Positions 48,651-57,375 of a DNA stretch of 64,000 bases are shown here, piece after piece. The translations under genes and the position numbers were made by a program. Origin of the DNA: Solimonas sp. GTDB taxonomy: Bacteria > Pseudomonadota > Gammaproteobacteria > Nevskiales > Nevskiaceae. The notes below the pieces were generated by a model that was not told the DNA's origin, made no database searches, and was given only the letters and a program-made list of their open reading frames with translations. Each line of letters opens with the position of its first letter. The stretch's first letter is position 1. Where the stretch lies: the NCBI GenBank assembly GCA_030149365.1, contig JASBRP010000010.1, positions 32,751 to 96,750 on the forward strand, given 5' to 3'.

Positions 48651-50191
48651 AGGACGAAAATGCTGTTGCAGCAGTGAGGTCTGAAGAGGCTGTGTTTGCT
48701 CAACCGAAAAGCCGCCCCTCACCCCAGCCCTCTCCCCGCACGCGGGGAGAGGGAGAACAGACCCGGGCGCGCTGGCAAACGCTGCTGGTGCCGATGCTGG
48801 CGGCGATTGCGCTGGTGGGCTGTGCGGTGGGGCCCGACTATCAGAAGCCGGACACGGCGGCGCCGGCCTTCCACAACGCGGATGCGGCGGTGGTGAGCGG
48901 CGAGGCCTACGAGGCGCGTTGGTGGCGGCTGTTTGGCGACGAGACGCTGGCGGGGCTGGTGGAGCAGGCGCTGGCGGCGAACCATGACGTGACCATGGCG
49001 GTGGCGCGGGTGCAGCAGGCGCGGGCGCTGTTCCGTGACCAGAAGCTGGACCAGTTCCCGGTGGTGACGGCGGGTGGCGTGGTCAACAACGGGCGGCAGC
49101 CGCTGCTGTCGGGCGACAAGCCCGGCATCACCGGCCCGCAGACGGACGTCGAGAACGCGCGTATCGGCTTTGACGCGGCCTGGGAGCTGGACCTGTTCGG
49201 GCGCGTGCGCCGCGGCGTGGAAGCGGCGCGGGCCGAGGCGCAGTCTGCCGAGGCGGAACTGCGCGAGGCGCAGGTGGTGGTGGCCTCGGAGGTGGCGCGC
49301 AACTACTTCGAGTGGCGCGGGCTGGCGGAGCAGATGGACGTGGCGCGGCGCAACCGCGACACGCAGGCGGAGACGCTGCGCCTGACCCATGTGCGCCTGA
49401 AGCTGGGCCGCGGTACGGAGCTGGAGACGGCCAGCGCCACGGCACGCCTGGAGGTGACCGAGGCGGCGATGGCGGACCTGGAGATCCTGCAGAAGCGCGC
49501 GGAGCACCGGCTGGCGGTGCTGCTGGGCCAGCGGCCCGGCGCCTGGCAGCCGCCGGCGCTGGCGCGCACCCAGGCCATTGCCCGGGCGCTGCCGGTGGGT
49601 GATGCGGGGCTGCTGCTGCAGCGCCGGCCGGACGTGGCGCGGGCCGAGGCGCGGCTGCACGCGGCGACGGCGCGCATCGGCGTGGCCAAGGCGGATTATT
49701 TTCCGCGGCTGTCGGTGAATGGCTTTGCCGGAATCGTCGCCGGCAGCTTCGGCGACTTGGGCCAGGCCGCCAATCACGCCTGGACACTGAGCCCACAGAT
49801 TTCCTGGGCGGCGTTCGACCTGGGCAGCGTGGCGGCGCGGGTGGATGCGGCGGACGCGAACACGCGGGCGGCGGCGGCGGCCTATGAACAGGCGGTGCTG
49901 GTGGCGCTGGAAGAGGTGGAGAACGCTTTCGTGAGCGTGAGCCGCTCGCGCCGGCGTCTGGAGCACACGCTGGCGCAGGCCGGCGCGGCGCGGCGGGCGG
50001 CGGAGCTGGCGCGCATCCAGTACAAGGCGGGGTCTACGGACTTCCTGGTGCTGCTGGATGCGGAGCGCACGCTGCTGGCGGCGGAGGATGCGGTGGCACG
50101 GGCGGAGTCGGCGGTGAATACGTCGGCGGTGTCGGTGTACAAGGCGCTGGGTGGTGGGTGGAGCCAGGGCGAGGTGGTGGCGGTGCGTTGA
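48647..50191 (+). CDS. RND outer-membrane channel lipoprotein (NodT/OprN-type)
   Basis: This 514-residue protein has two outer-membrane efflux domains: EAYEARWWRLFGDETLAGLVEQAL, DAAWELDLFGRVRRGVEAARAEAQ, LLLQRRPDVARAEARLHAATARIGVAKADYFPRL. The lipobox LVGC places the lipidated cysteine at C59, unusually far from the start. The first ~40 residues include PSPQPSPRTRGEGE, a translated palindromic repeat (48716-48756), which separates the coupled ATG (overlapping the pump TGA) from the signal peptide. An internal start nearer the signal sequence is possible. It completes the tripartite pump. Confidence 0.92.
   Translation: MKDENAVAAVRSEEAVFAQPKSRPSPQPSPRTRGEGEQTRARWQTLLVPMLAAIALVGCAVGPDYQKPDTAAPAFHNADAAVVSGEAYEARWWRLFGDETLAGLVEQALAANHDVTMAVARVQQARALFRDQKLDQFPVVTAGGVVNNGRQPLLSGDKPGITGPQTDVENARIGFDAAWELDLFGRVRRGVEAARAEAQSAEAELREAQVVVASEVARNYFEWRGLAEQMDVARRNRDTQAETLRLTHVRLKLGRGTELETASATARLEVTEAAMADLEILQKRAEHRLAVLLGQRPGAWQPPALARTQAIARALPVGDAGLLLQRRPDVARAEARLHAATARIGVAKADYFPRLSVNGFAGIVAGSFGDLGQAANHAWTLSPQISWAAFDLGSVAARVDAADANTRAAAAAYEQAVLVALEEVENAFVSVSRSRRRLEHTLAQAGAARRAAELARIQYKAGSTDFLVLLDAERTLLAAEDAVARAESAVNTSAVSVYKALGGGWSQGEVVAVR
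48716..48756. repeat. CTCTCCC/GGGAGAG palindrome within the channel gene
   Basis: CCCTCTCCCCGCACGCGGGG continues to AGAGGG, a perfect hairpin of the same class as those at 50309, 51031, 53345 and 61018. It is translated as PSPQPSPRTRGEGE. Confidence 0.7.
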
Positions 50192-50636
50192 TGCCCTCCG
50201 GGCTCGAACTGGCGCTTGGCTGCGAAGGGCGGGGCTGGTCGGGCTCCCCCTTCACAGGGAGACGGGTAACACCGTCCTGCCGTGCTCGGTGCGTACCGCC
50301 GCTGCACCACCCTCACCCTGACCCTCTCCCGCCAGCGGGAGAGGGGATGAAGGGGGGAACGCGCAGTGTTCGCGAAGCCCCGCCCCCTGATGCAGGAAGC
50401 CCCGGTTTTGGCCTTCAAAACCGGGGTTTTGCGCTCCAAGGGATTGTCTTTCCTGGGTTTATGGCCGGCGGACTGGTAAAATTAGGGAATGTCCGGTATC
50501 CTCATAGGGCTAGTGTCAAGCAGTGTATTCAGCTGTTCCTCCGCGCCAAACGCGGATAAAGGTTCCCGATGCGTTCCTTGACTGTTGCAGCCTCGGCGGG
50601 CGGCATGCCCGCTTTTATGTGTAAAGGAATGTATTC
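50192..50636. other. Gap between the efflux operon and the cold-shock gene
   Basis: It contains a CTCTCCCGCCAGCGGGAGAG palindrome (50309-50352), the operon terminator at 50400-50430 and about 150 bases of probable csp 5' leader, which is typically long in cold-shock mRNAs. No gene is supported. Confidence 0.6.
50400..50430 (+). terminator. Intrinsic terminator after the RND operon
   Basis: CCCCGGTTTTG and CAAAACCGGGG form a perfect 11-bp stem with a GCCTT loop, followed by TTTT. It lies about 210 bases after the channel gene stop. Confidence 0.85.
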
Positions 50637-50849
50637 ATGAGCAACACCTCCACCGGTACCGTCAAGTGGTTCAATGAAGCCAAGGGCTTCGGCTTCATCA
50701 CCCCGGCCGCCGGCGGCGAAGACCTCTTCGCCCACTTCAAGGAAATCCAGGGCACGGGTTTCAAGACCCTGACCGAAGGCCAGCAGGTCGAGTACGTCGC
50801 TGCCCGCGGCCCGAAGGGCATGCAGGCGACGCGCATTCGCCCGCTCTAA
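50637..50849 (+). CDS. Cold-shock domain protein (CspA family)
   Basis: This 70-residue single cold-shock domain protein has RNP1 KGFGFI and RNP2 DLFAHF. The sequence starts [20 protein letters not shown] and ends [10 protein letters not shown], the usual length for the family. These proteins bind single-stranded RNA and act as chaperones. A strong terminator follows 27 bases after the stop, and a leader of more than 100 bases precedes it. Confidence 0.95.
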   Translation: MSNTSTGTVKWFNEAKGFGFITPAAGGEDLFAHFKEIQGTGFKTLTEGQQVEYVAARGPKGMQATRIRPL

Positions 50850-50876
50850 TCCGGTCTTCCGGATTGGAACAAAAGA

Positions 50877-50900
50877 CCGCGGCTCTGCCGCGGTTTTTTT
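50877..50900 (+). terminator. Intrinsic terminator after the cold-shock gene
   Basis: CCGCGG, loop CTCTG, CCGCGG and a run of seven T. Confidence 0.85.
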
Positions 50901-51030
50901 ATGCGCGGTGGGTTTTGGGGATTCCCTGGAGAAGTCATGATCGGCTGCGGGGCTATCACTACACTGCAGCCTGGCCCGGATGCTTGCGGCTGTAGGCCTC
51001 GTTACGGAATCGGCCTGAACCTCGTTTGAT

Positions 51031-51078
51031 GGAGCCCCCTCTCTCCAACCTCTCTCCCACGAGGGGAGAGAGGCTTAA
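51031..51078. repeat. CTCTCTCC/GGAGAGAG palindrome
   Basis: CCCCCTCTCTCCAACCTCTC then TCCCACGAGGGGAGAGAGG is almost identical to 53345-53391. Both are intergenic members of the CTCTCCC palindrome class. Confidence 0.7.
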
Positions 51079-51122
51079 GAGGCCCCCCTTACCTCTTAGA
51101 AACGAGGAAGGGGGTTCAAGGA

Positions 51123-51162
51123 CAAACAAGAAGGGGCGGCCCTGGCCGCCCCTTCTTGTTTG
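51123..51162. terminator. Bidirectional terminator at the end of the hydratase gene
   Basis: Two 19-base arms (CAAACAAGAAGGGGCGGCC and its exact complement) face each other around CT. T-rich ends are present in both directions. It lies 28 bases past the minus-strand hydratase stop. Confidence 0.8.
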
Positions 51163-51190
51163 CGGGAATGGCTCCCTAGTACCGCTTCGC

Positions 51191-52357
51191 TTACTTCTTC
51201 GGCAGCTCGATCTCGGCCTTGGCGGTGGCCATGACGGTGCCGAGCTGGTTGGCCATCTTGCAGTCCACCTGCACGATGGGACGGCCCTGCTCGTCCGTGC
51301 GCTTGTCGATGACGGTAGCGGTCATGATGGTGATGTCGCCGGCGAAGGCGGAGCCGCGGTAGTTGGCGCTGGAGTGGACCACGCGGCCCCACTCGCCGGC
51401 CCAGCCGGCGCAGTAGTCGAGGATCCAGGCGCCCATGGAGGCGCCGTAGCCGTAGGCGCGCGGCATGCCGATGGTGCGGGCCCATTCGGGGAACAGGTGG
51501 CCGCGCGAGGGGCCGTAGTAGGCGCCGTCGGTGAGCTCGGGGTTCTGGCGCTCCATGACGGGGTCGTTCTCGTGGCCGGCCATGTCCTTGGTGAAGCCGA
51601 GGGCTTCCAGGTCCAGGTCGGTGCGGCGGTGCATGCTGCCCCAGATGGTGAAGAGGTAGGCGCGCCACTCGGTGGCGAAGCTGGCGATGCTGTGCGGCCC
51701 GAAGATGCGGACCGGCAGGACGTCGCCGACGCTGACGTCGTCCCACCAGCGCTTGCCGTGGCCGAGGTCGTGCAGGGTCTGCACGTATTCGAACTTCCTG
51801 GTCTCGAGCTCTTCGATCTGTTCGCGCGTCCACACCGGGTCTTCGGTGGCGGTGAGCGAGCCCATCTCGCGGGCGAGGTCGGCGCGGTAGCGGATGCTGG
51901 TGGAGCGCTGGGTGGCGATCTTCTCGTTGCGCTCGTTGTAGTAGACGTTGTCGCCGCGCTGGAAGCAGGTGGGACCGGCGAACTTGGTTTCCTTGACGGC
52001 GTAGTCCAGGGGGACGCGCTCGTTGCGGATGAGGTCTCCGGCGAAGACTCGGGGGCCGTGGAACCACCACTCGTCGCCACCGAAGATCAGGTGGGAGTTG
52101 GGGATGGTGCCGACGCAGCAGGGCGCGGCGCCGTGGCCGTCGTCGGTGGCGACGGGGAAGGACTGCGGCGCGATGAGGCGGCCGAAGCGGCTTTCCAGGG
52201 CGAAGTCGTCGTCGTAGTGCAGGCGGTTGGGGTAATGCATGCCCTGCGCCCAGCGACGGATGTCGTTGGGGGCCACGGGGTCACGCGTGCGGCCCGGCTG
52301 CATGGGCTTGCCGAGGTAGCGGTCGATATCGGAACAGTCGAGGGTCTTGTCGGTCAT
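51191..52357 (-). CDS. MaoC-like two-domain acyl dehydratase (FAS1-like)
   Basis: This 388-residue protein has an N-terminal MaoC-dehydratase-N-type hot-dog domain (HYPNRLHYDDDFALESRFGRLIAPQSF; DEWWFHGPRVFAGDLI) and a C-terminal hot-dog half (VLPVRIFGPHSIASFATEWRAYLF; VVHSSANYRGSAFAGDITIMTA). Such proteins hydrate enoyl-CoA-like substrates. It is 18 bases downstream of the SDR gene on the same strand, so both probably act in one acyl or steroid/terpenoid side-chain pathway. The exact substrate is unknown. Confidence 0.85.
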   Translation of the reverse strand: MTDKTLDCSDIDRYLGKPMQPGRTRDPVAPNDIRRWAQGMHYPNRLHYDDDFALESRFGRLIAPQSFPVATDDGHGAAPCCVGTIPNSHLIFGGDEWWFHGPRVFAGDLIRNERVPLDYAVKETKFAGPTCFQRGDNVYYNERNEKIATQRSTSIRYRADLAREMGSLTATEDPVWTREQIEELETRKFEYVQTLHDLGHGKRWWDDVSVGDVLPVRIFGPHSIASFATEWRAYLFTIWGSMHRRTDLDLEALGFTKDMAGHENDPVMERQNPELTDGAYYGPSRGHLFPEWARTIGMPRAYGYGASMGAWILDYCAGWAGEWGRVVHSSANYRGSAFAGDITIMTATVIDKRTDEQGRPIVQVDCKMANQLGTVMATAKAEIELPKK

Positions 52358-52374
52358 GGGCGGCTGCGCGCGGC

Positions 52375-53118
52375 TTAGTTGGAGTAACGGCCGCCGTTGA
52401 CGCTCAGCGTGTGGCCGGTGATGTAGCCGGCTTCGTCGGAGGCGAGGAAGGCGATGGCGGCGGCCATGTCCTCCGGCTTGCCGGCGCGCTTCATCGGCGA
52501 GGCGGCGGCGATCATGTCGACCTTGTCCTTGAGGCTTTCGCGCAGCATCGGCGTGTCGACGAAGCCGGGTGGGACGTTGTTGACGGTGATGCCGGTGGGC
52601 GCGAGTTCCTGCGCCAGCGACTTGGTGAAGGCGATGACGCCGCCCTTGGAGGCGGAGTAATGCACCATGGTGGCGGCGCCGGACTGGGCGCTGGAGGACG
52701 AGACGTTGACGATGCGGCCCCACTTGGCGGCGAGCATGTCGGGCAGCACGGCCTGGGTGCAGAGCAGCACGCTCTTGAGGTTGACCGTCATGATGCGGTC
52801 CCAGAGCTCTTCGGTGATGTCCATGAACGGGGTGAAGGCGGACATGCCGGCGTTGTTGACGAGGATGCCGATGGGGCCGAGCTGTTCGCGGGCGACCTGG
52901 GTGGCGGCGTCGACGTCGGCACGCCTGGAGACGTCAACGCGCGAGGCGATGGCGCGGTGGCCTTCCTTGACCAGGTCGGCAGCGGCGGCCTGGGCGCCGG
53001 CTTCGTTGAGATCCCAGATGGCGACGGCGGCGCCGGCCTGGGCGAGGCGGCGGGCGGCGGCCAGGCCGATGCCCGATGCCGCGCCGGTGACGATGGCGAC
53101 TTTGCCTGCAAGTGACAT
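52375..53118 (-). CDS. Short-chain dehydrogenase/reductase
   Basis: This 247-residue classical SDR has TGAASGIG at residues 11-18, NNAG at 88-91, the catalytic S140/Y154/K158 (VNVSSSSAQ, HYSASKGG) and a C-terminal ITGHTLSVNGG. It would oxidise or reduce a hydroxyacyl or alcohol substrate with NAD(P). The aspartate in IWDLNEA after the second strand favours NAD(H). It is co-directional with and just upstream of the MaoC-like gene. Confidence 0.92.
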   Translation of the reverse strand: MSLAGKVAIVTGAASGIGLAAARRLAQAGAAVAIWDLNEAGAQAAAADLVKEGHRAIASRVDVSRRADVDAATQVAREQLGPIGILVNNAGMSAFTPFMDITEELWDRIMTVNLKSVLLCTQAVLPDMLAAKWGRIVNVSSSSAQSGAATMVHYSASKGGVIAFTKSLAQELAPTGITVNNVPPGFVDTPMLRESLKDKVDMIAAASPMKRAGKPEDMAAAIAFLASDEAGYITGHTLSVNGGRYSN

Positions 53119-53543
53119 GGCGACCCGCTCCTCCGCGGTGGTTCCGTTAGCTGCCGGAAACTAACGCGCGGACGGAGTTATCGTCAACAGTGTTGTTGAT
53201 TTTTGATCTGGGCGGCAGTGGCGAGGCGTCTGGAACCGCAGAGCCGGGGCAGGCCCTGCGCGTGCCGGGGCGCTGCTCCCGGCTTCGCCATGCGGAGCCG
53301 GGCTACTGTTGGTCCGGGTTGCGAATAGGCCTGGGACGGGTTTGACGTAGCCCCCTCTCTCCAACCTCTCTCCCACGAGGGGAGAGAGGCTCAAGACGTA
53401 CCACGGTCACCCGGCAACTGCTCCTGCGTTCGAGGGCATGGATGCCCGAGGTAGGGCAACGCATGGAGCAGTTGCCGAGCCCTATCTTCGGCATCCATGT
53501 CCTCGCAACCTCGTTGCCACCTGGGGAGAGAGACCCCGGACGG
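53119..53543. repeat. Repeat-filled gap with compound palindromes
   Basis: About 420 bases without a gene. It holds a CTCTCTCC palindrome (53345-53391) and, at 53412-53500, nested copies of the 46-base dispersed repeat in opposite orientations. Part of CGGCAACTGCTCCTGCGTT is followed by the full inverted copy, giving a long potential hairpin. Confidence 0.7.
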
Positions 53544-53951
53544 CTAGAGGTGCCGCACTTCCTTGGGTGCATGCCACCAGTCGTTGTCGCGGCCGTTGCT
53601 GTAGCCCACCGGAGCTTCGGCGAGCGTGCTGGGGTCCAGGTCGTCCAGGCAGGCGAGGTTGATGGCGACGAAGGGACCGCCCATTTCCTCGATGTGGCCG
53701 CGGCCGAAGGAGTGTAGCCCGCAGTTGCCGCAGAACAGGTGATGCACGCTCTGGGTGTTGAACTGATAGTCGCGCAGGGCGTCTTCGCCGGCCAGCAGGC
53801 GGAAGGCTTCGGGCTTGATGGTGGCGCCCCACATGCGCTGCTTGGCGCAGATGGAGCAGTTGCACTTGCCGGTGCCGGCGGCGAGGTCGATGTCGGCCTC
53901 GAAGCGAACGGTGCCGCAGTGACAGGAGCCGTGGTAGGTGGTGGTGGGCAT
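53544..53951 (-). CDS. GFA/CENP-V family zinc protein
   Basis: This 135-residue protein has the GFA cysteine pattern: GSCHCGTVRF near the N-terminus, GKCNCSICAK in the middle and FCGNCGLHSFG later. These bind zinc; family members include putative glutathione-dependent formaldehyde-activating enzymes, though most have no proven role. It lies 10 bases after the glutathione S-transferase gene in the same direction, so a shared detoxification role is plausible. Confidence 0.9.
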   Translation of the reverse strand: MPTTTYHGSCHCGTVRFEADIDLAAGTGKCNCSICAKQRMWGATIKPEAFRLLAGEDALRDYQFNTQSVHHLFCGNCGLHSFGRGHIEEMGGPFVAINLACLDDLDPSTLAEAPVGYSNGRDNDWWHAPKEVRHL

Positions 53952-53961
53952 GGCGAGGTCC

Positions 53962-54594
53962 TCAGGCGGCCTGCTGCTGGGCGAGCAGCTTGGCGTCGAA
54001 CTCGGCGGCGCGCTGGATCGCAGGGCGGTCGCAGACGCGGGCGGCGTATTGCTCGAAGACCGGCAGCTTGGGTACGGCACCGACCATCATGGTCCAGCGC
54101 AGGGCGGTGCCCCAGAGCACGTCGGCGGCGGTGAAGCGCTCGCCCAGCAGCCAGGGCCCTTTCTCCAGTTGCTGGGCCACCGTGTTGATGACGGTGTCGT
54201 AGTCGCCGTAGGGCGAGCCGCTGGGAACCGGCGGGGTGTGTTGGTTGAGCTTGTCGACGATGGCAGGCTCGAAGCAGGCGGCGTAGAACGCGAGCCAGCG
54301 CAGGTAGGGGCCGCGCAGGGCGTCGCCGATGGCGGGCGCCAGACCCTTTTCCGGATAGAGATCGGCCAGGTAGAGCGTGATGGCGATGCGCTCGGTGACC
54401 AGGGCGCCGTCATGGACGATGGCGGGCACCTTGCCCAGGGGATTGATGGCCAGGTATGCGGGGCCGCGCTGTTCGTTGTTTTTGAGGTCCAGCACCTTCA
54501 GCTCGTAGTCCGCACCCAGCTCTTCCATGAGCGCGAGGGTGGAGGCGGAACGGGACTGCGTGGCGTGGAAGAACGTGACCTTGCGATTGCTCAT
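53962..54594 (-). CDS. Glutathione S-transferase
   Basis: This 210-residue protein has a thioredoxin-like N-domain (KVTFFHATQSRSASTLALMEEL; NPLGKVPAIVHDGALVTERIAI, with the cis-Pro VPA and the Glu-Arg pair) and a helical C-domain (GERFTAADVLWGTAL with the N-capping box). It conjugates or otherwise uses glutathione; the substrate is unknown. It is divergent from the WYL regulator gene, which is the probable controller. Confidence 0.93.
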   Translation of the reverse strand: MSNRKVTFFHATQSRSASTLALMEELGADYELKVLDLKNNEQRGPAYLAINPLGKVPAIVHDGALVTERIAITLYLADLYPEKGLAPAIGDALRGPYLRWLAFYAACFEPAIVDKLNQHTPPVPSGSPYGDYDTVINTVAQQLEKGPWLLGERFTAADVLWGTALRWTMMVGAVPKLPVFEQYAARVCDRPAIQRAAEFDAKLLAQQQAA

Positions 54595-54689
54595 GTGAAG
54601 CCTCCTTGGCGATGCGGGTTGTGTTTGGACCGTGGAAATGAGCTTATGGCCAATTGCGGACAGTTTCGGCCCTCGATAGGATCGGTCGC

Positions 54690-55637
54690 ATGTTGACTGC
54701 ATCGTCTCGCCTGCTGCGCCTGATCGCCCTGCTGCAGAGCCGCCGCTACTGGTCCGGCCGGGACCTGAGCGAGCGCCTGGAGGTGGATCCGCGCACGCTG
54801 CGGCGCGACGTGGAGCGGCTGCGCGAGCTGGGCTACCCGGTGAAGGCCTCGGCGGGCGTGGGCGGCGGCTACCAGATGGGTGCGGGCGCGGAAGTGCCGC
54901 CGATGTTGCTGGATGATGATGAGGCGGTGGCCGTGGCGGTGTCGCTGCGGGCGGCGATGGCGAGCGTGGCGGGCATCGAGGAGACGGCAATGCGGCTGCT
55001 GGCGAAGATGGACCAGTTGCTGCCGGCGCGGCTGCGGCGGCGGGCCAGCGCGCTGCATGCGGTGACGATCTCGCTGCGTAGCGGCGAACCGATGGCGGAT
55101 GCGGACATGCTGACGCGCAGCGCGGCGGCCTGCCGCGACCAGGAGTGCCTGCAGTTCGGCTACCGCGACCGCGGCGGGCGCGTGACGCAGCGGCGCGTGG
55201 AGCCGATGCGCCTGGCCAATGCGGGGCGGCGCTGGTACCTGGTGGCCTGGGACCTGCAGCGCGGCGACTGGCGCACGTTCCGAAGCGACCGCATGAGCGG
55301 GCCGCTGGTGACAGGGGCGCGGTTCACGCCGCGCACGCCGCCGATGGACCTGGCGGAGTACGTGAAGCGGGCGATCTCGTTTGCGCCTTTCGAGTACCAG
55401 CTGCGCATCCGCCTGAAGGGGTCGATGCAGGAGATGGCGCAGCGCCTGCCGCCCTGGGCGGGTGTGCTGGAGCACGAGAGCGAGACGAGCTGCGTCCTGG
55501 CTACCGGTGCGGACAGCGTGGAGGCGATGGCGGCGCAGCTGATGTTTGCCCGCGACTTCGAGCTGGTGGAGCGGCCGGACTGGTTGCCGGAGTTGCAGCG
55601 GACCATTGCGCGGCTCGCCGGGCGTGTGGCGATGTAG
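54690..55637 (+). CDS. YafY-type WYL-domain transcriptional regulator
   Basis: This 315-residue regulator has an N-terminal HTH (LLRLIALLQSRRYWSGRDLSERLEVDPRTLRRDVERLRELGYPV) and a WYL domain (RRWYLVAWDLQRGDWRTFRSDRM). The ATG at 54690 gives the standard N-terminus. It is divergent from the glutathione S-transferase gene with 95 bases between them, containing a TGGCCAATTGCGGA segment near the middle. It probably regulates that operon. Confidence 0.92.
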   Translation: MLTASSRLLRLIALLQSRRYWSGRDLSERLEVDPRTLRRDVERLRELGYPVKASAGVGGGYQMGAGAEVPPMLLDDDEAVAVAVSLRAAMASVAGIEETAMRLLAKMDQLLPARLRRRASALHAVTISLRSGEPMADADMLTRSAAACRDQECLQFGYRDRGGRVTQRRVEPMRLANAGRRWYLVAWDLQRGDWRTFRSDRMSGPLVTGARFTPRTPPMDLAEYVKRAISFAPFEYQLRIRLKGSMQEMAQRLPPWAGVLEHESETSCVLATGADSVEAMAAQLMFARDFELVERPDWLPELQRTIARLAGRVAM

Positions 55638-55896
55638 CTTTATGGTGCAGCCTGCGACGCGCTGGAACGAACGGCACTTTCGTCAGGAATCAGCGGTATC
55701 AGGCGCCCGACCGACGGCGGCGCCTGCCTCTCTCTGCAGAGGCCAATTCCCATAAACGTGGCACATGGGTTGCTAAATAGATTCCGCATCCAATGACGCA
55801 TGCGGGGTCGCAGGGGAGCTCTCTTCATCGTTGCCATCACGCTCGGCAACTCCCTGTTGTGTATGAGCGAAATCAACCTACGAATGGAGTCATGTC

Positions 55897-56079
55897 ATGG
55901 CAATTCAGGAACTGAGCCGCGCAGAGGTGTCCGTTGTTTCCGGTGGCGCGGGCCTTGTGAGCGGCGTGGTGACCGGTGTGGTCTCGCTGGTCGGCAAGCT
56001 GCTCACCACGCCGCTGGTCACCAGCCTGTTGAGCACCTTGACCAAGGTGACGCGCGGCCTGCTGGGCGGGCTGAGGTAG
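55897..56079 (+). CDS. Double-glycine class II microcin/bacteriocin precursor
   Basis: The gene encodes 60 residues. The leader MAIQELSRAEVSVVSGG has the double-glycine signature (L-x2-x-EV-x2-VSGG) cut by C39 peptidases. The predicted 43-residue mature peptide starts AGLVSGVVTGVV and ends RGLLGGLR. It has four basic and no acidic residues, no cysteine, and is rich in Gly, Val, Leu, Thr and Ser, a composition typical of membrane-active bacteriocins. GGAG lies nine bases before the ATG. Adaptor, C39 exporter and TolC-type genes follow directly. I do not recognise the mature sequence. No immunity gene is evident between it and the adaptor. Confidence 0.85.
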   Translation: MAIQELSRAEVSVVSGGAGLVSGVVTGVVSLVGKLLTTPLVTSLLSTLTKVTRGLLGGLR

Positions 56080-56093
56080 CAGGCAGGCGACGG

Positions 56094-56137
56094 AGCGGGA
56101 AGGCGGGCCGAGGCGGCTCGACCTTCCCGCGCTGCTC
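56094..56137 (+). terminator. Possible attenuating hairpin after the microcin gene
   Basis: GCGGGAAGG and CCTTCCCGC pair across an 18-base GC-rich loop, starting about 15 bases after the stop. There is no T-run, so it may stabilise the precursor mRNA rather than end it. Confidence 0.4.
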
Positions 56138-56272
56138 ACATATCCCTCGCCGGCCGACCCCGTGTCCGCCGGCAGCATGATCACTCCACCTTGATGGCGT
56201 CCGGCGGCGCGATGTCGTGCCTGCCGCTTGCGCCTGGGTGACTGCGGACATCGGGCGACCCAAGGAGCCGGG

Positions 56273-57373
56273 ATGTCATCCCTTTATCGCAAGGCGGCGC
56301 TGGATGCCCAGGCGACCACTCCGCTGGGCAGGATCATCCTGGTGCAGCCGCCGTCGTTCCGCGTGCTCACGGCGATGGCGCTGTGCTTCGCCGGAATCGT
56401 CGTGGGCTTCCTGTTCTTCGGCGGCTATACGCGGCACAGCACGGTGACGGGGCAGCTATTGCCGGACGCCGGGCTGATCCGCGTGTATGCGCCGCGCGCC
56501 GGCGTGGTGATCGAGCGCCAGGTGCGCGAGAACCAGGCGGTGAAGCCGGGCGACGTGCTGTTCGTGATTTCAGGTGAGCACCCTGCCCGCCTGGGCGGCG
56601 ATGAGCTGCGCGGCCGTTTCGGGCTCGCGGCGGCGGAGCGGGATGACTCACGACTGCTGGTTTCCAAGGCGGCGGAGTTGCGCCGCCAGCTGGAGATCAT
56701 CGATGAGCAGATCGGGAACCAGGTAAGCCGGCTGGAGTTGAGCCGCAAGACGGCCGGCTCCTACCGGGAGCTGCTGGCCCGCAAGTACATCTCGGCGGAG
56801 CAGTTGCAGCAGAAGCAGGAGGACCTGCTGGACCAGCAGGCACGCCTGCAGGCATTGGAGCGGGAGCGCGTGGCACTGACACACGAGTTGGGCACGCAGT
56901 ACCAGGTGATCACGGCGACGCAGGCCGGCGTGGCCACGGCGGTGAATGCGGACGTGGGCCAGGCGACCGATGGGCAGCGGCCGATGCTGAGTATCGTGCC
57001 CGAGGGTTCGCGGCTGCAGGCGACGCTGTTCGCGCCCAGCCGCGCGGTGGGTTTCGTGCGCGCGGGCGACCGCGTGCGGCTGCGCTACCCGGCGTATCCC
57101 TACCAGAAGTTCGGCCATCACGGCGGCGTGGTGGACTGGGTTTCGAGGACGGCGGTGGCGCCCTCGGATATCGCGGCGTTGGGACCGCAGCCGCCCGGCA
57201 CGGAACCGCTGTACGAAATCCGCGTGAGCCTGGACCGCCAGGTGGTGACGGCCTATGGCCGCCGCCAGGCGCTGCAGTCGGGCATGGTGGTGGAGGCGGA
57301 CCTGCTGCAGGAACGCCGGCGACTCTATGAGTGGGTGCTGGCGCCGCTGTTCACGCTCTCGGGGAGGGTGTAG
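56273..57373 (+). CDS. HlyD-type adaptor of the microcin exporter
   Basis: This 366-residue protein has one N-terminal membrane helix (LTAMALCFAGIVVGFLFFGGY), a lipoyl half-motif (RHSTVTGQLLPDAGLIRVYAP), a coiled coil (RQLEIIDEQIGNQVSRLELSR; EQLQQKQEDLLDQQARLQAL) and a C-terminal barrel (MLSIVPEGSRLQATLFAPSRAVGFV). It resembles CvaA-type adaptors, linking a C39 exporter to a TolC channel. The ATG at 56273 follows AAGGAGCCGGG; an in-frame ATG upstream is less likely. It lies about 195 bases after the precursor gene and 2 bases before the exporter gene. Confidence 0.92.
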   Translation: MSSLYRKAALDAQATTPLGRIILVQPPSFRVLTAMALCFAGIVVGFLFFGGYTRHSTVTGQLLPDAGLIRVYAPRAGVVIERQVRENQAVKPGDVLFVISGEHPARLGGDELRGRFGLAAAERDDSRLLVSKAAELRRQLEIIDEQIGNQVSRLELSRKTAGSYRELLARKYISAEQLQQKQEDLLDQQARLQALERERVALTHELGTQYQVITATQAGVATAVNADVGQATDGQRPMLSIVPEGSRLQATLFAPSRAVGFVRAGDRVRLRYPAYPYQKFGHHGGVVDWVSRTAVAPSDIAALGPQPPGTEPLYEIRVSLDRQVVTAYGRRQALQSGMVVEADLLQERRRLYEWVLAPLFTLSGRV

Positions 57374-57375
57374 CG

